From an uncultured Mediterraneibacter sp. (GTDB lineage Bacteria; Bacillota; Clostridia; Lachnospirales; Lachnospiraceae): DNA of 57,493 nt. The DNA is taken from positions 1 to 57,493 of the forward strand of contig CALWFV010000018.1 of assembly GCA_944377745.1 (NCBI GenBank). The letters are read 5' to 3'. The notes under the pieces are model-generated. The model made no database searches. It had not been told where the DNA came from and was given only the letters and a program-made list of their open reading frames with translations. The position numbers and the translations under genes are program-made. Shown in pieces: positions 8,516 through 16,758 of this stretch; the first letter of the stretch is position 1; each line of letters opens with the position of its first letter.

Positions 8516-8599
8516 TCATGCTGTCAAAAACAATCCGAAATAGAACAACACGATCACAGCCACAATAATTCCTAAAGCGATAAGCAGTTTTTTCTTCAT
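8516..8599 (-). CDS. 27-residue single-pass membrane microprotein
   Basis: A short frame reading MKKKLL followed by one hydrophobic helix (about residues 5-26, rich in I, V, L, F) and a stop. AGAGGAAAAG precedes the ATG by about seven bases. An in-frame ATG at 8620, three bases after the DUF4230 stop, would give 34 residues (MSTEEKI prefix). Three N-terminal lysines before one helix suggest an N-in membrane peptide. It is the last gene before the terminator at 8461-8488. Function not recognised; it may be an accessory subunit of the neighbouring DUF4230 membrane protein. Confidence 0.6.
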   Translation of the reverse strand: MKKKLLIALGIIVAVIVLFYFGLFLTA

Positions 8600-8623
8600 T
8601 ATCTTTTCCTCTGTACTCATTTT

Positions 8624-9238
8624 TTATTTATCCGTAAATACAATCTCATATTCATCCATATCGTACGCACTGGCAAAGAACCCGGTAAGGATCGTCTCCG
8701 CATTTGAACGGGCATTGTCCAGAAGCCCGTTCGCTACTGCGTTCTTCTCCGCGTTTTCCTGCATGGATTTCAACGCCTCATTATTCTCGTTCATAGTAAT
8801 CTGTCTGAAAATACTCTCATCCTCATGATACAATTTAAACGAATCCAGATCAATCTCGCTGCTCAATATTTTTGTCTCCGGGAGCTTCACTTCTATCCTG
8901 TGATCATTTAATTTCCACTCGATTTCCTCAAAATTAAATCCAGCCTTGATAACAATATCATAACTGTAGATATACTTACTTTCTGTAAATGGTATTTCCA
9001 CACCAAAGAACTCTCTTGCTGCTTCTGTCACGTTTACTTCCGTACAGTATGCCGACTGTGTCGCCAGCTCCCCGATATCCTCAAATCCAATCTTCGTAGT
9101 CTTGCTTTCTGTCATAAAGTATTTCCCAACCCCCAGAGCTATCACAAGCAGCACTATGATCACAAGAATGATCTTTACCGCCGTTTTGGAAAGCCAGTAT
9201 TTCAAAAGTTTCGACCCTTTTTGTTTTTTCTTCTCCAT
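8624..9238 (-). CDS. DUF4230 domain membrane protein
   Basis: 204 residues: a lysine-rich cytoplasmic N terminus, one transmembrane helix (about 22-42), then an extracellular domain of the DUF4230 type (about 50-200) with the characteristic GELATQSAYCTEV start and DLDSFKLYHE region. Function of the family is unknown. It follows the EcsC-like gene by six bases and precedes a 27-residue membrane peptide, forming a compact envelope-associated operon. Confidence 0.8.
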   Translation of the reverse strand: MEKKKQKGSKLLKYWLSKTAVKIILVIIVLLVIALGVGKYFMTESKTTKIGFEDIGELATQSAYCTEVNVTEAAREFFGVEIPFTESKYIYSYDIVIKAGFNFEEIEWKLNDHRIEVKLPETKILSSEIDLDSFKLYHEDESIFRQITMNENNEALKSMQENAEKNAVANGLLDNARSNAETILTGFFASAYDMDEYEIVFTDK

Positions 9239-9244
9239 CTCTTT

Positions 9245-9949
9245 TTATCCCTCTTCATTTTCATTAAAAATCGCTATTTCTTCTGATACGTCAATAACGG
9301 AGTCTGATCCCTGCTTATCCGGATTACTTAAAACAGTATCCTGCAATGACTGTTTCAGTTTATCACAGCACGGTTTAAATGACATGTATGTAAGCCCGCC
9401 TCCTATAACGCCTCCCACAACAGGGATCGCATGCTTGAAAAATCCTGTAAAAACCTCTTTCGTCATCTTTATGCCAAACCATTTTGCAACACTTTTAACA
9501 ACCGGAAAAACAGTCCCTTTCGTCAGCGCTTTTTTCATCAACTGTTTCTGGACGCCTGTGCCAAGCGCTTTTGCTACCGCCTTCAATGCATTATTAGCTC
9601 CTGCTACTCTATACATCACACCGAGGCAGAGCGTAAGGATATTCAGTGTTTCTGTATCAAATTTTCTTCCTTTTTCCGTAACGTCAATCTGCGGAAAACC
9701 ATACAGATAAAGCAATTTCTGCGTAACACGGAGCATGTATCCATAATATTGCGCAATATCCGCCGGAATTGTCGCCGCCATAGCAACCCCGCCCGGAGCG
9801 GATAACGCAGCCGAAATACCTGTCACACAGTTTCTTTCGAATTTGATAACTTCATTCGCATATTTTTCAATCTGCTCTGTTGTGATGCCCGCATGAGTCG
9901 GATTATATTCAATAGCATCATCTATGGTCTCTTTTGAGAAGTCTTTCAT
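9245..9949 (-). CDS. EcsC-like family protein
   Basis: 234 residues with a glycine/alanine-rich hydrophobic segment (ISAALSAPGGVAMAATIPAD), a second one (LTLCLGVMYRVAGANNALKA) and a third (AIPVVGGVIGGGLTYM), the pattern of the EcsC protein family, which is membrane-associated and of unknown biochemical role. Cysteines in KPCCDKLK are notable. No clear ribosome site is seen before the ATG at 9949, which lies inside the preceding short frame; this points to coupling or to a frameshift joining the two. Confidence 0.65.
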   Translation of the reverse strand: MKDFSKETIDDAIEYNPTHAGITTEQIEKYANEVIKFERNCVTGISAALSAPGGVAMAATIPADIAQYYGYMLRVTQKLLYLYGFPQIDVTEKGRKFDTETLNILTLCLGVMYRVAGANNALKAVAKALGTGVQKQLMKKALTKGTVFPVVKSVAKWFGIKMTKEVFTGFFKHAIPVVGGVIGGGLTYMSFKPCCDKLKQSLQDTVLSNPDKQGSDSVIDVSEEIAIFNENEEG

Positions 9950-10067
9950 CAACAGAAACTGCCGTTTTACTTAAATTCTCCTTTGATTTCCGCGATACAT
10001 CTGCCGCCGTTTTCCCCACGCTGTCCGCTGTCTTCTTTATTATACCCTGTACATTCTTTATGTCCAT
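9918..10067 (-). CDS. Short charged helical protein, possibly the N terminus of the EcsC-like protein
   Basis: 49 residues, mainly K, S, T, A and D in an amphipathic pattern (IIKKTADSVGKTAADVSRKS). A good ribosome site (AGGAAGGGAT) precedes the ATG at 10067. The last 32 bases overlap the start of the EcsC-like gene in another frame. Because that gene lacks its own ribosome site, either this is a small coupled partner gene or a one-base frameshift split a single gene of about 280 residues. Confidence 0.5.
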   Translation of the reverse strand: MDIKNVQGIIKKTADSVGKTAADVSRKSKENLSKTAVSVDERLLKRDHR

Positions 10068-10250
10068 ATTATCCCTTCCTCGTATATCTACTTTTTCCAT
10101 TTACATATATTACATGATACAACATATTTTTTAAATCTTTTTCTCAGAATTCGTATCACTTTCTGCACATTTCTAAAGCGGAGGCACCGGCTTTACACCA
10201 GTGCCCTGTCGAATCCTGCCATTTCATTTGTTTTACAATATCTTTAATAA

Positions 10251-10664
10251 CTATTCTGCTTTCTTCGTTCCGCCCCACTCCTTCCTTAATTCAGCAATCC
10301 TATCCGTATATGTAATATCCGATCTTTCATCCGGCATCTGCGGAACCCCTCGTTCCATAATCGAAGAGATCCATTTTAACTGCCCTCTCAAATCATATAT
10401 TTCTTCGTTAAGTTCCCTTATACGCTTTCTAAAAAAGTAATCCTTCTCGGACTCCGACGCCCCTAATATCTCTCGTATTTCCTTAAGTTCAAATCCCAGC
10501 TCCTTGTACACCAGGATCTCCCAGATCCTTTCCATCGCCTGCCGGTCATACAGGCGATGATTGTCGCTCGTTCTCTCCGTTATGAGCAGTCCCTCGTCAT
10601 CATAGTACTGTAACGTCCGTTTACTGACTCCGGCAAGTTTGCTCATTTCATTTGTTTTTTTCAT
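10251..10664 (-). CDS. MerR family transcriptional regulator
   Basis: 137 residues. Winged helix-turn-helix at the N terminus (MSKLAGVSKRTLQYYDDEGL, then YDRQAMERIWEILVYKELGF) and a coiled-coil dimerisation helix (about 75-110). There are no cysteine pairs for metal sensing, so it is a drug- or stress-type or uncharacterised MerR. The start at 10664 is preceded by GGAAAGGAAAAG; a longer reading lacks homology. No clear target gene adjoins; the upstream DNA has several inverted repeats. Confidence 0.88.
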   Translation of the reverse strand: MKKTNEMSKLAGVSKRTLQYYDDEGLLITERTSDNHRLYDRQAMERIWEILVYKELGFELKEIREILGASESEKDYFFRKRIRELNEEIYDLRGQLKWISSIMERGVPQMPDERSDITYTDRIAELRKEWGGTKKAE

Positions 10665-10991
10665 TAAGGCTTTTCCTTTCCCCGTACTTCTGAGCATACG
10701 CCATCACGTCAGCGTGATAGCAATACCCTTTTCCGGTTGTGCTGACTGTTTGTTCCGGAAAAGCCTTTGTAAATTTCGCGGGAATGAAAAAGAGATGCCG
10801 TACTGAATTAGTTCGGCATCCCTTTTTCATTTTCAGTTAACATACTTTTCTATAGATTCCCACAGATACTACTAAAATCAAGTAGTAATTTCACAAACTA
10901 TTACTAATATTTAGTATTTTCTTCTCCAATTCTCGAAAATGAACCTTTCTTTATTTGTAAACCCACTATGTCAGCCAGCCCAAAATGAACC
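10665..10991. other. Non-coding stretch with clustered inverted repeats
   Basis: Besides the terminator at 10794-10820, this stretch has ATCACG/CGTGAT (10703-10718, 4-base loop) and TTTTCCGG/CCGGAAAA (10729-10736 and 10755-10762). A 60-codon frame (10648-10830, minus) begins inside the terminator hairpin and matches nothing I recognise; it could be the relic of a lost gene. Near 10880-10910 there is a TAGTAAT/ATTACTA repeat that may be an operator for the next plus-strand gene. Confidence 0.4.
10794..10820. terminator. Bidirectional terminator hairpin
   Basis: GATGCCG (10794-10800) pairs with CGGCATC (10814-10820). On the plus strand it is followed by CCTTTTTC and on the minus strand by TCTTTTTC, so it can stop transcription from both sides. 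Confidence 0.65.
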
Positions 10992-11020
10992 TTGAACCTC
11001 TCTTTCAAACATAGTAAGAT
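10992..11020 (+). promoter_or_regulatory. Promoter of the first AAA/PD-(D/E)XK gene
   Basis: TTGAAC (10992-10997), 17 bases, TAAGAT (11015-11020). The transcript would begin about 45 bases before the ATG at 11073. Confidence 0.5.
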
Positions 11021-11072
11021 AAAGCTACGAAAGAAAGCTGCTATGAAGAGTAACAAAAGGAGGCGTTTTATT

Positions 11073-12737
11073 ATGGAATGGACACCGCTTCCGATCGGAG
11101 TGGAAAATTTTGAAGAAATCATCACAAAAGGCTATTACTATGTCGATAAAACATTGCTGATAAAAGACCTGATCGACCTGCGTGCGAAGGTCAATCTCTT
11201 CACCCGCCCGAGACGCTTCGGGAAAACACTGAACATGAGCATGCTGCGGTACTTCTTCGAAAAATCCGATGAAGACCGCTCCCACCTCTTCGCCGGGACA
11301 AAGATTATGGACGCCGGAGGAAAATATCTCGAAGAGCTGGGGCAGTATCCTGTGATCTCACTGTCGCTGAAGTCCATGAAACAGGCGAGCTATGAATCGG
11401 CGTTTTATTGTCTGAAGGAGGATATTTCCAGAGAGTTTAAACGGCATCGTAAGCTTGAAGAGAGTCTGAACGTAAAAGAAATACAGGAAAAATATCACCG
11501 TTTTGCGGCAGGCACTGCCGGTGACGATGAGTATCTCACCGCACTGAAGTTTCTCTCCGAATGTCTGTACTCTTTCTACGGACGCAGGACAGTCATCCTG
11601 ATCGACGAGTACGACGTTCCTCTGGAAAATGCATATTTCAGCGGATTCTATGGCAGGATGGTGGCTCTGATCCGCTCTCTGTTTGAGTCGGCGCTTAAGA
11701 CAAATGACACTCTGGAATTTGCCGTAGTCACAGGCTGCCTGCGGATCAGCAAGGAGTCAATTTTTACTGGTCTAAATAACCTCAGGGTGATCTCTATCAG
11801 AGATAAATCCTATTCTGAGCATTTTGGATTTACCCCTGAAGAAGTACGGCAGATGCTCGTATATTACGGGCTGGAAGACAATCAGGCGGCTGTACAGAAA
11901 TGGTATGACGGATATCAGTTCGGAGATACCGAGGTATATAATCCGTGGAGCGTAATCAACTATGTAGATTCCTGTTATAAGAATAAAAAAGAATTTCCCC
12001 GCCCCTACTGGTCCAATACCAGCTCCAACAGCATCGTGCGCACTCTCGTAGAGCGTGCGGATCTCTCGGTCAAGCAGGAGATTGAAGCCCTGATCGAGGG
12101 AAAGACGATCACAAAGCCGATCCACGAGGACATCACCTACGACGACATGGATTCCACCCAGGACAATCTCTGGAACTTCCTGTGCTTTACCGGCTATCTG
12201 AAAAAGATCAGCGAGCATCAGGACGGCGAGGATATTCTGGTGGAGATGGCAATCCCCAACAGTGAAGTCCGCTATATCTACAAAAATATGGTGCTGCGGT
12301 GGTTTGAGGAAAAGACTAAGACAAAAAAATTCACACCTCTTTATGAAAGTCTCCTGAACGGAGACCGGAAGAAAATGGCTGAAATCCTCTCGGAAAACCT
12401 GATGGAGACGATCAGCTTCTATGATTATCAGGAGAGTTACTACCATGGATTCCTTGCAGGGATGCTCAAGAATATCGGGAATTATATCGTGCAGTCAAAC
12501 CGTGAGTCAGGGAACGGCAGACCGGATATCCTGGTGAAATACCCAAGCGTAAGGGGCAAGGCTGTCATCATCGAGATCAAGGTGGCACGCACTTACCAGG
12601 AACTTGAAAAGAAATGCGATGAAGCACTCCAGCAGATTGAAGACCGGAAATATGAAGAAGCGCTGAGACAGGAAGGCTATTCGGATATCCTGAAATACGG
12701 CGTTGCATTTTACCGGAAAGAGTGTATGGTGAAGTAG
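11073..12737 (+). CDS. AAA-ATPase-like / PD-(D/E)XK nuclease family protein (copy 1)
   Basis: 554 residues. The N-terminal half is the AAA-ATPase-like domain of this family: the starting motif LPIGVENFEEI, Walker-A-like FTRPRRFGKT, Walker B VILIDEYDVPL and sensor TGCLRISKESIFTGLNN. The C-terminal part is a PD-(D/E)XK fold (DUF1703/PDDEXK_9) with the signature SGNGRPDILVKY and VIIEIKVA. These proteins are abundant in gut Firmicutes and Bacteroidetes, often in many copies, and their role is unknown; defence or mobile-DNA links have been suggested. The start at 11073 has AAAGGAGGC in front. A second, diverged copy is at 18329-20038. Confidence 0.92.
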   Translation: MEWTPLPIGVENFEEIITKGYYYVDKTLLIKDLIDLRAKVNLFTRPRRFGKTLNMSMLRYFFEKSDEDRSHLFAGTKIMDAGGKYLEELGQYPVISLSLKSMKQASYESAFYCLKEDISREFKRHRKLEESLNVKEIQEKYHRFAAGTAGDDEYLTALKFLSECLYSFYGRRTVILIDEYDVPLENAYFSGFYGRMVALIRSLFESALKTNDTLEFAVVTGCLRISKESIFTGLNNLRVISIRDKSYSEHFGFTPEEVRQMLVYYGLEDNQAAVQKWYDGYQFGDTEVYNPWSVINYVDSCYKNKKEFPRPYWSNTSSNSIVRTLVERADLSVKQEIEALIEGKTITKPIHEDITYDDMDSTQDNLWNFLCFTGYLKKISEHQDGEDILVEMAIPNSEVRYIYKNMVLRWFEEKTKTKKFTPLYESLLNGDRKKMAEILSENLMETISFYDYQESYYHGFLAGMLKNIGNYIVQSNRESGNGRPDILVKYPSVRGKAVIIEIKVARTYQELEKKCDEALQQIEDRKYEEALRQEGYSDILKYGVAFYRKECMVK

Positions 12738-12786
12738 CGTCTATATTGTATTTTCTTCCTCATATGTCCTCTTCTCCTTCCACGTA

Positions 12787-12830
12787 GCAGGGCAGCCGCC
12801 GGAGTCCGTTCGCTCCGGCGGCTGCCCTGC
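12787..12830. terminator. Perfect 18-bp stem hairpin between convergent genes
   Basis: GCAGGGCAGCCGCCGGAG (12787-12804) pairs without mismatch with the segment 12813-12830; loop of 8 bases. It sits between the convergent AAA and GNAT genes, where a shared terminator is expected, but neither side has a T run. Confidence 0.55.
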
Positions 12831-12873
12831 ATATCGCCATTATGACTGTTCAAAATACTTTACTTCCTGCTTC

Positions 12874-13317
12874 TCACCGCCTCATATACAATAGCGGATA
12901 TGGATTTCCCTGCTCGTCCAACTCTGTCCGCTTATAAACCCGGAAGCCCATATGCTCGTAAAATCCCTTTGCCTGGGGATTCTGCTCATTTACAGCCAAC
13001 CTCTCGACGCCGTAGTTCTTGATGCCATATTGGATCAGGCGCTTTCCAAGTCCTTTCCCCCGTTCTTCCGGGGCGATAAACAGCATCTCCAGCGAGCCGT
13101 CCTCGATTCCCATAAATGCTGCAGGACACTCTTCCGACTCGCCCGCGATGACCAGATGGGCGATCCCGTCCAGCGCCTGCGGCACATATTCTTTTATGCT
13201 GTTGATCTCGCTGTCTGACAGGAACAGGTGGGTAGCCCTCACAGAGCTTTCCCACACTTCCAAAAGCTTATTGATAAGTTCCGGCGTTCTATCTTTTACT
13301 TCCATTATTTCCTTCAT
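12874..13317 (-). CDS. GNAT family N-acetyltransferase
   Basis: 147 residues, complete GNAT fold: SLEMLFIAPEERGKGLGKRL carries the acetyl-CoA pyrophosphate loop (Q/RxxGxG/A), followed by LAVNEQNPQAKGFYEHMGF, the usual C-terminal strand and helix. Similar to the YjaB/PhnO-like group acting on small molecules or protein N termini; substrate unknown. GAGAGG precedes the first ATG; a second ATG four codons on is also possible. Confidence 0.88.
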   Translation of the reverse strand: MKEIMEVKDRTPELINKLLEVWESSVRATHLFLSDSEINSIKEYVPQALDGIAHLVIAGESEECPAAFMGIEDGSLEMLFIAPEERGKGLGKRLIQYGIKNYGVERLAVNEQNPQAKGFYEHMGFRVYKRTELDEQGNPYPLLYMRR

Positions 13318-13346
13318 CTTCTTAACCTCTCAAACTAAAGTCGGCT

Positions 13347-13550
13347 TTATTTTGCCGCGGCAAAATCATATGCCTCTGCGAGCCATCCCAGTAGTTCTTC
13401 GTCTACATCTTCTTTCTTCCCAATGACAATATGCGTTGTCCACCGCCTCGGATAAGACTCCGTTTTAACAGCCACACGGGGCGAATCCAGCGGATACGGC
13501 ATTTCCAACGTGATCACCAGATACGGATCGGGAAGTTCTCTCTTTTTCTT
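13347..13550 (-). pseudogene. C-terminal remnant of a DUF5655-like protein
   Basis: Reading leftward from about 13550 to the stop at 13347 gives some 67 residues containing KKKRELPDPYLVIT, YPRRWTTHIVIG and DEELLGWLAEAYDFA. I recognise this as the C-terminal end of a short DUF5655-like protein that normally has about 40 or more further N-terminal residues. Upstream there is no start codon or ribosome site; the frame runs into the end of the pRiA4b ORF-3-like gene, whose stop is at 13552-13554. So the 5' part was probably deleted when the neighbour arrived. Confidence 0.6.
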
Positions 13551-13551
13551 A

Positions 13552-14754
13552 CTACCACATCGGATACTGCTCCGGCGCTTTTCCCACTGCTTTGGTAAGC
13601 TCCGGTTCCGGGACCTTTCCCTCTTTTATCCCCAGCACCCGGATATCAAACCACCACATATCGCCAAAGTCAAACAGATAGGAAAATCTCTGTCCCTTTC
13701 TGAGTTCAAGCATTCCAAGTTCAGTATCCTCTGCTGGAAATTCGTCTCCCTCCGCTGCTTCTTCTGGTAAATAAGTTTCCTGCATCATCCCATGCCCGAC
13801 ATAGAACGCGAACAGATGGTCATTGTCAAACTCAAATACCTTCTGTATCATCCAGTGCAGGTCATATAGTGTATCCGTCAGATTCATGCGCACGCACCGG
13901 ATACAGTCCCCGTACCTGACTTTTATCTCCAGCTCGACCGTCCGATCACTATAATCTTTCCCGTCCGCTTCCTCAAACATTTTCAGGATATTTCCGGTAA
14001 ACTGATCTTTGAAAATCTTCTTTATGTAGTCGCCGCAGATAAATTGTGCCAGCTCCTCGACTTCCTCCCGATCAGGGTAACGCGATATATACTTGCCTAA
14101 ATCACATAAGAACGGGAAAAGTTTTCCTGTTTCTATGCGCCAGACAGATTTTCTCCATGCGGCTCTGCCTTCTCCCTCTGGCATGCTCACGTCCGCAATG
14201 CGTGCTATCCTAAGCTCATCAAGATATTTGAAAACAGTGCGAAGATTTTTTCCCTCATATACAGGACGGATAGTCGGGGGAAGTTCATACAAATCGCTCT
14301 TTTCTCCCTTGATCGATGCCGCCCACTCTGCAATTTCATTGAGCGTCCAGCCCATACCCATTTCATCCTGAAAAATCCTCCGGTCCAACAGAAAGCACGC
14401 AACAAGCAGCAGATATCTCTCCATAACCGATGCATCCCTAAACAATCCGTAGTGTATCCCTTCCTGTGCGGCATCGCCCTTCTCATTCATTTCCAGGATC
14501 CGGTATCTGAACGCTGCATAATAAAAATAATTGATGATATCATACCTGTTCTGATCCCTGCCCGGCTTTTCAAAATCTTCCTGTACCATCATCATCTTAT
14601 TCAGTGTAAAGCAGTCTTTTCTCCCGATACTCCCGGTCTTTTTCGACAGCTTTACAGAGCCGCTCAGAAGGAAATCACAGAAAATATCAAAATCCCTGCA
14701 TGTCTCCTCCATACCCTGCAGCATTGTTTCATCAAAACGTATCACTCGTCCCAC
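13552..14754 (-). CDS. Plasmid pRiA4b ORF-3-like family protein
   Basis: 400 residues. The C-terminal 145 residues are the pRiA4b ORF-3 / IS1096 TnpR-like domain: KVRYGDCIRCVRMNLTDTLY, HWMIQKVFEFDNDHLFAF, FSYLFDFGDMWWFDIRVLGI and the closing AVGKAPEQYPMW. The N-terminal 250 residues are a long helical region I do not recognise. Family members sit on plasmids, transposons and chromosomes; no activity is established. The start is uncertain (GTG at 14754, or a GTG or ATG a few codons in), as AAAGGA lies very close. The neighbouring truncated gene suggests local rearrangement. Confidence 0.8.
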   Translation of the reverse strand: MGRVIRFDETMLQGMEETCRDFDIFCDFLLSGSVKLSKKTGSIGRKDCFTLNKMMMVQEDFEKPGRDQNRYDIINYFYYAAFRYRILEMNEKGDAAQEGIHYGLFRDASVMERYLLLVACFLLDRRIFQDEMGMGWTLNEIAEWAASIKGEKSDLYELPPTIRPVYEGKNLRTVFKYLDELRIARIADVSMPEGEGRAAWRKSVWRIETGKLFPFLCDLGKYISRYPDREEVEELAQFICGDYIKKIFKDQFTGNILKMFEEADGKDYSDRTVELEIKVRYGDCIRCVRMNLTDTLYDLHWMIQKVFEFDNDHLFAFYVGHGMMQETYLPEEAAEGDEFPAEDTELGMLELRKGQRFSYLFDFGDMWWFDIRVLGIKEGKVPEPELTKAVGKAPEQYPMW

Positions 14755-15058
14755 ATCCTTTCCGCTCTTCTTCTCCGCGTTTGAAAGTATCGCCCCACAC
14801 AGTTTTCAAGCGCCACACCGATAAACCGTCCCACGCCGTACAGGGCAGGAAAAGCGCCGCCCTCCATCTAGACGGCGCTTTCCTCTTTTCCAGATTCCTC
14901 CGGGCGGAAGCCGCCCGGTGTAAATAGAAATGACAGATTTTTGTCTATTGCTTTTTTCTGACTCGTTGATCCATGATTCGTCGATCCATGATTCGCTTAT
15001 CATCCGGTTGCCTCAAAATATTATACGTTTCCGGCGTCCTGTAAGTCAAGGAACAGCT
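14755..15058. other. Non-coding stretch with hairpins and a short tandem repeat
   Basis: No credible gene. It holds a stem of about 11 bp with one bulge (14848-14859 with 14873-14883) followed on the plus strand by TCTTTTCC, a perfect GC-rich hairpin CCGGGCGG-AAG-CCGCCCGG (14900-14918), and a direct repeat GATCCATGATTCG at 14968-14980 and 14983-14995 (15-bp period). The hairpins probably terminate transcription leaving the rubrerythrin gene side or isolate the neighbouring genes. Confidence 0.5.
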
Positions 15059-15661
15059 TCAGTTTTCCCCCTTATAGCATGCCAGCTCATACGGCAGGAA
15101 ATATCCCTGCTCATACCTGCACACCGGACAGTATTTGGGCGCCTGGTTTCCCTCGTGGATATACCCGCAGTTGGTGCAGATCCATTTATCCACATCCCCG
15201 CCGCCGTAATACGAATCCTCCTCCATCATTTTCGCCAGCCGGGCGAAACGCATCTCATGCACATGCTCCACCTCGGCTATCTGGTAGAATGCGGAAGCCG
15301 CCTCATGAAACCCTTCATCAGAAGCCGTATCTCCAAACGCCTGGTAGACGTCCTCATACTCTTCATGTTCATTGTGCTCTGCCGCGCGCAGTACTCCGGC
15401 AAGGTCGTCCTGCAGATCCACAGGATAGCTTCCGTCAATCCGAATCGTCTCTCCTGATGCGCTCTTAAGCAGGCTGTAATACCGTTCCGCATGCGCCCTC
15501 TCCTGCTCCGCAGTATACCGGAAGATGTCCGCGATCGTGTGCATTCCCCGATCGTCCGCCATCTTCGCCGCGATCGTATACCGGTTCCGCGCCTGGCTCT
15601 CTCCCGCGAAAGCGCGCATCAGATTTTCCTTTGTCTTACTCTCCGAAAAATTAACAGCCAT
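15059..15661 (-). CDS. rbr: Rubrerythrin
   Basis: 200 residues. N-terminal ferritin-like four-helix bundle with the diiron ligands in FAGESQARNRY (E20), EQERAHAERY, EHNEHEEYEDVY and EVEHVHEMRF; C-terminal rubredoxin-like domain with CTNCGYIHEG and CPVC (Cys4 iron site). It reduces hydrogen peroxide in the cytoplasm of anaerobes using electrons from a rubredoxin or NADH route. AAGGAG lies before the ATG. No PerR box is obvious in the short upstream gap. Confidence 0.95.
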   Translation of the reverse strand: MAVNFSESKTKENLMRAFAGESQARNRYTIAAKMADDRGMHTIADIFRYTAEQERAHAERYYSLLKSASGETIRIDGSYPVDLQDDLAGVLRAAEHNEHEEYEDVYQAFGDTASDEGFHEAASAFYQIAEVEHVHEMRFARLAKMMEEDSYYGGGDVDKWICTNCGYIHEGNQAPKYCPVCRYEQGYFLPYELACYKGEN

Positions 15662-15741
15662 GATACTATTTACTCCTTTTCTTTTTGATCTCAGGAGTAA
15701 TATGTGCCATGGCTGCCATTTTTATACATTTTTCCAATATC

Positions 15742-16758
15742 CTAATTAAATCCGATCAGCCTTCTCGCCACGCTGTACGCAAGGGAGGAAACCTTTCTTC
15801 CCGGACGTCCCGGAAGGTTCATCGTCTGACCCAGGATGCCGTACCGTATCTTCATATAAGTCTTATAATCCTTCTTTTTAAGATATGCCCAGAGTTCTTT
15901 CTTTTTCTCCAGATTCTCCTTCTTCTTAGAACGGATGCAGAGGATCGAAGAGACGGTCATCATGATCGCCAGATAGTTGATCATGTATTTTCTCAGTTTC
16001 TTGCTTGTTATCATACGCAGTTCGTACATCGCGATCATAGATTTTGTCACAAAAAGCTGCTGGTCGATCCTGGAGATCATCACTTTCTCATTGACCGACT
16101 GATCTTCCCTGCCGATAAAATATCTGTAAAAATCTACGTTGAGGTAGTACAGCGTCCTGACATGCGGAAGCGGATAGTAAACATAGATATTGTCCACATA
16201 GAACGTATGCTTCGGAAGCCTGAGCTGGCAGAGCCGCAGCATCTCCGTGCGGTAGATCACCGAGTGCATCAGGATATACTGGTCGATATGGAAACGTCCG
16301 ATATCATCCCAACGGAAGATCTGGTTCTCCGGCAGCACATTGTCATATCGGATCACCTTTTTATGGGTCATCCCCACTTTCTCATAAACATAGTTGGAGA
16401 TGATCATGTCGACCTGGGAATCCGCCTCAACAAAGCCCTTTACCGCATCGAGTATCTTTTTCAGAGACTCCTCATCCACCCAGTCGTCGCTGTCCACCAC
16501 CTTAAAATATCTTCCCGTGGCATGCTCAAGCCCGCAGTTGACCGCGTCGCCGTGACCGCCGTTCTCCTTGCTGACCGCTTTTACGATCGTGGGATATTCT
16601 TTCTCATACTTTTCAGCGATCGCCTGGGTTCCGTCCTTCGATCCGTCGTTGACCACGATGATCTCCACATCGTCTCCGCCCACAAGGATCGAATTGATCG
16701 CCTTTTCCATATATGCCTCAGAGTTGTAACATGGAATCGCGAATGAAATATATTTCAT
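15742..16758 (-). CDS. Glycosyltransferase family 2
   Basis: 338 residues. The GT-A fold begins with ISFAIPCYNSEAYMEKAINS, then VVNDGSKDGTQAIAEKY, GHGDAVNCGLEHATG and the DxD-type metal motif VVDSDDWVDE. The C-terminal 140 residues are basic and lack clear membrane helices. It probably adds a sugar to a cell-surface polymer or glycolipid. The start at 16758 follows GGGAGGAAAGGAT; the longer reading from 16818 has no support. Confidence 0.9.
   Translation of the reverse strand: MKYISFAIPCYNSEAYMEKAINSILVGGDDVEIIVVNDGSKDGTQAIAEKYEKEYPTIVKAVSKENGGHGDAVNCGLEHATGRYFKVVDSDDWVDEESLKKILDAVKGFVEADSQVDMIISNYVYEKVGMTHKKVIRYDNVLPENQIFRWDDIGRFHIDQYILMHSVIYRTEMLRLCQLRLPKHTFYVDNIYVYYPLPHVRTLYYLNVDFYRYFIGREDQSVNEKVMISRIDQQLFVTKSMIAMYELRMITSKKLRKYMINYLAIMMTVSSILCIRSKKKENLEKKKELWAYLKKKDYKTYMKIRYGILGQTMNLPGRPGRKVSSLAYSVARRLIGFN

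Noticed and set aside
10648-10830. 60-codon minus-strand frame upstream of MerR
   Set aside because: It starts inside a terminator hairpin, overlaps the MerR start and matches no family I know; noted only as a possible relic.
14806-15003. Minus-strand frame with ESWIDESWINESE repeat
   Set aside because: The repeat comes from a short DNA tandem repeat in a hairpin-rich gap; no ribosome site.
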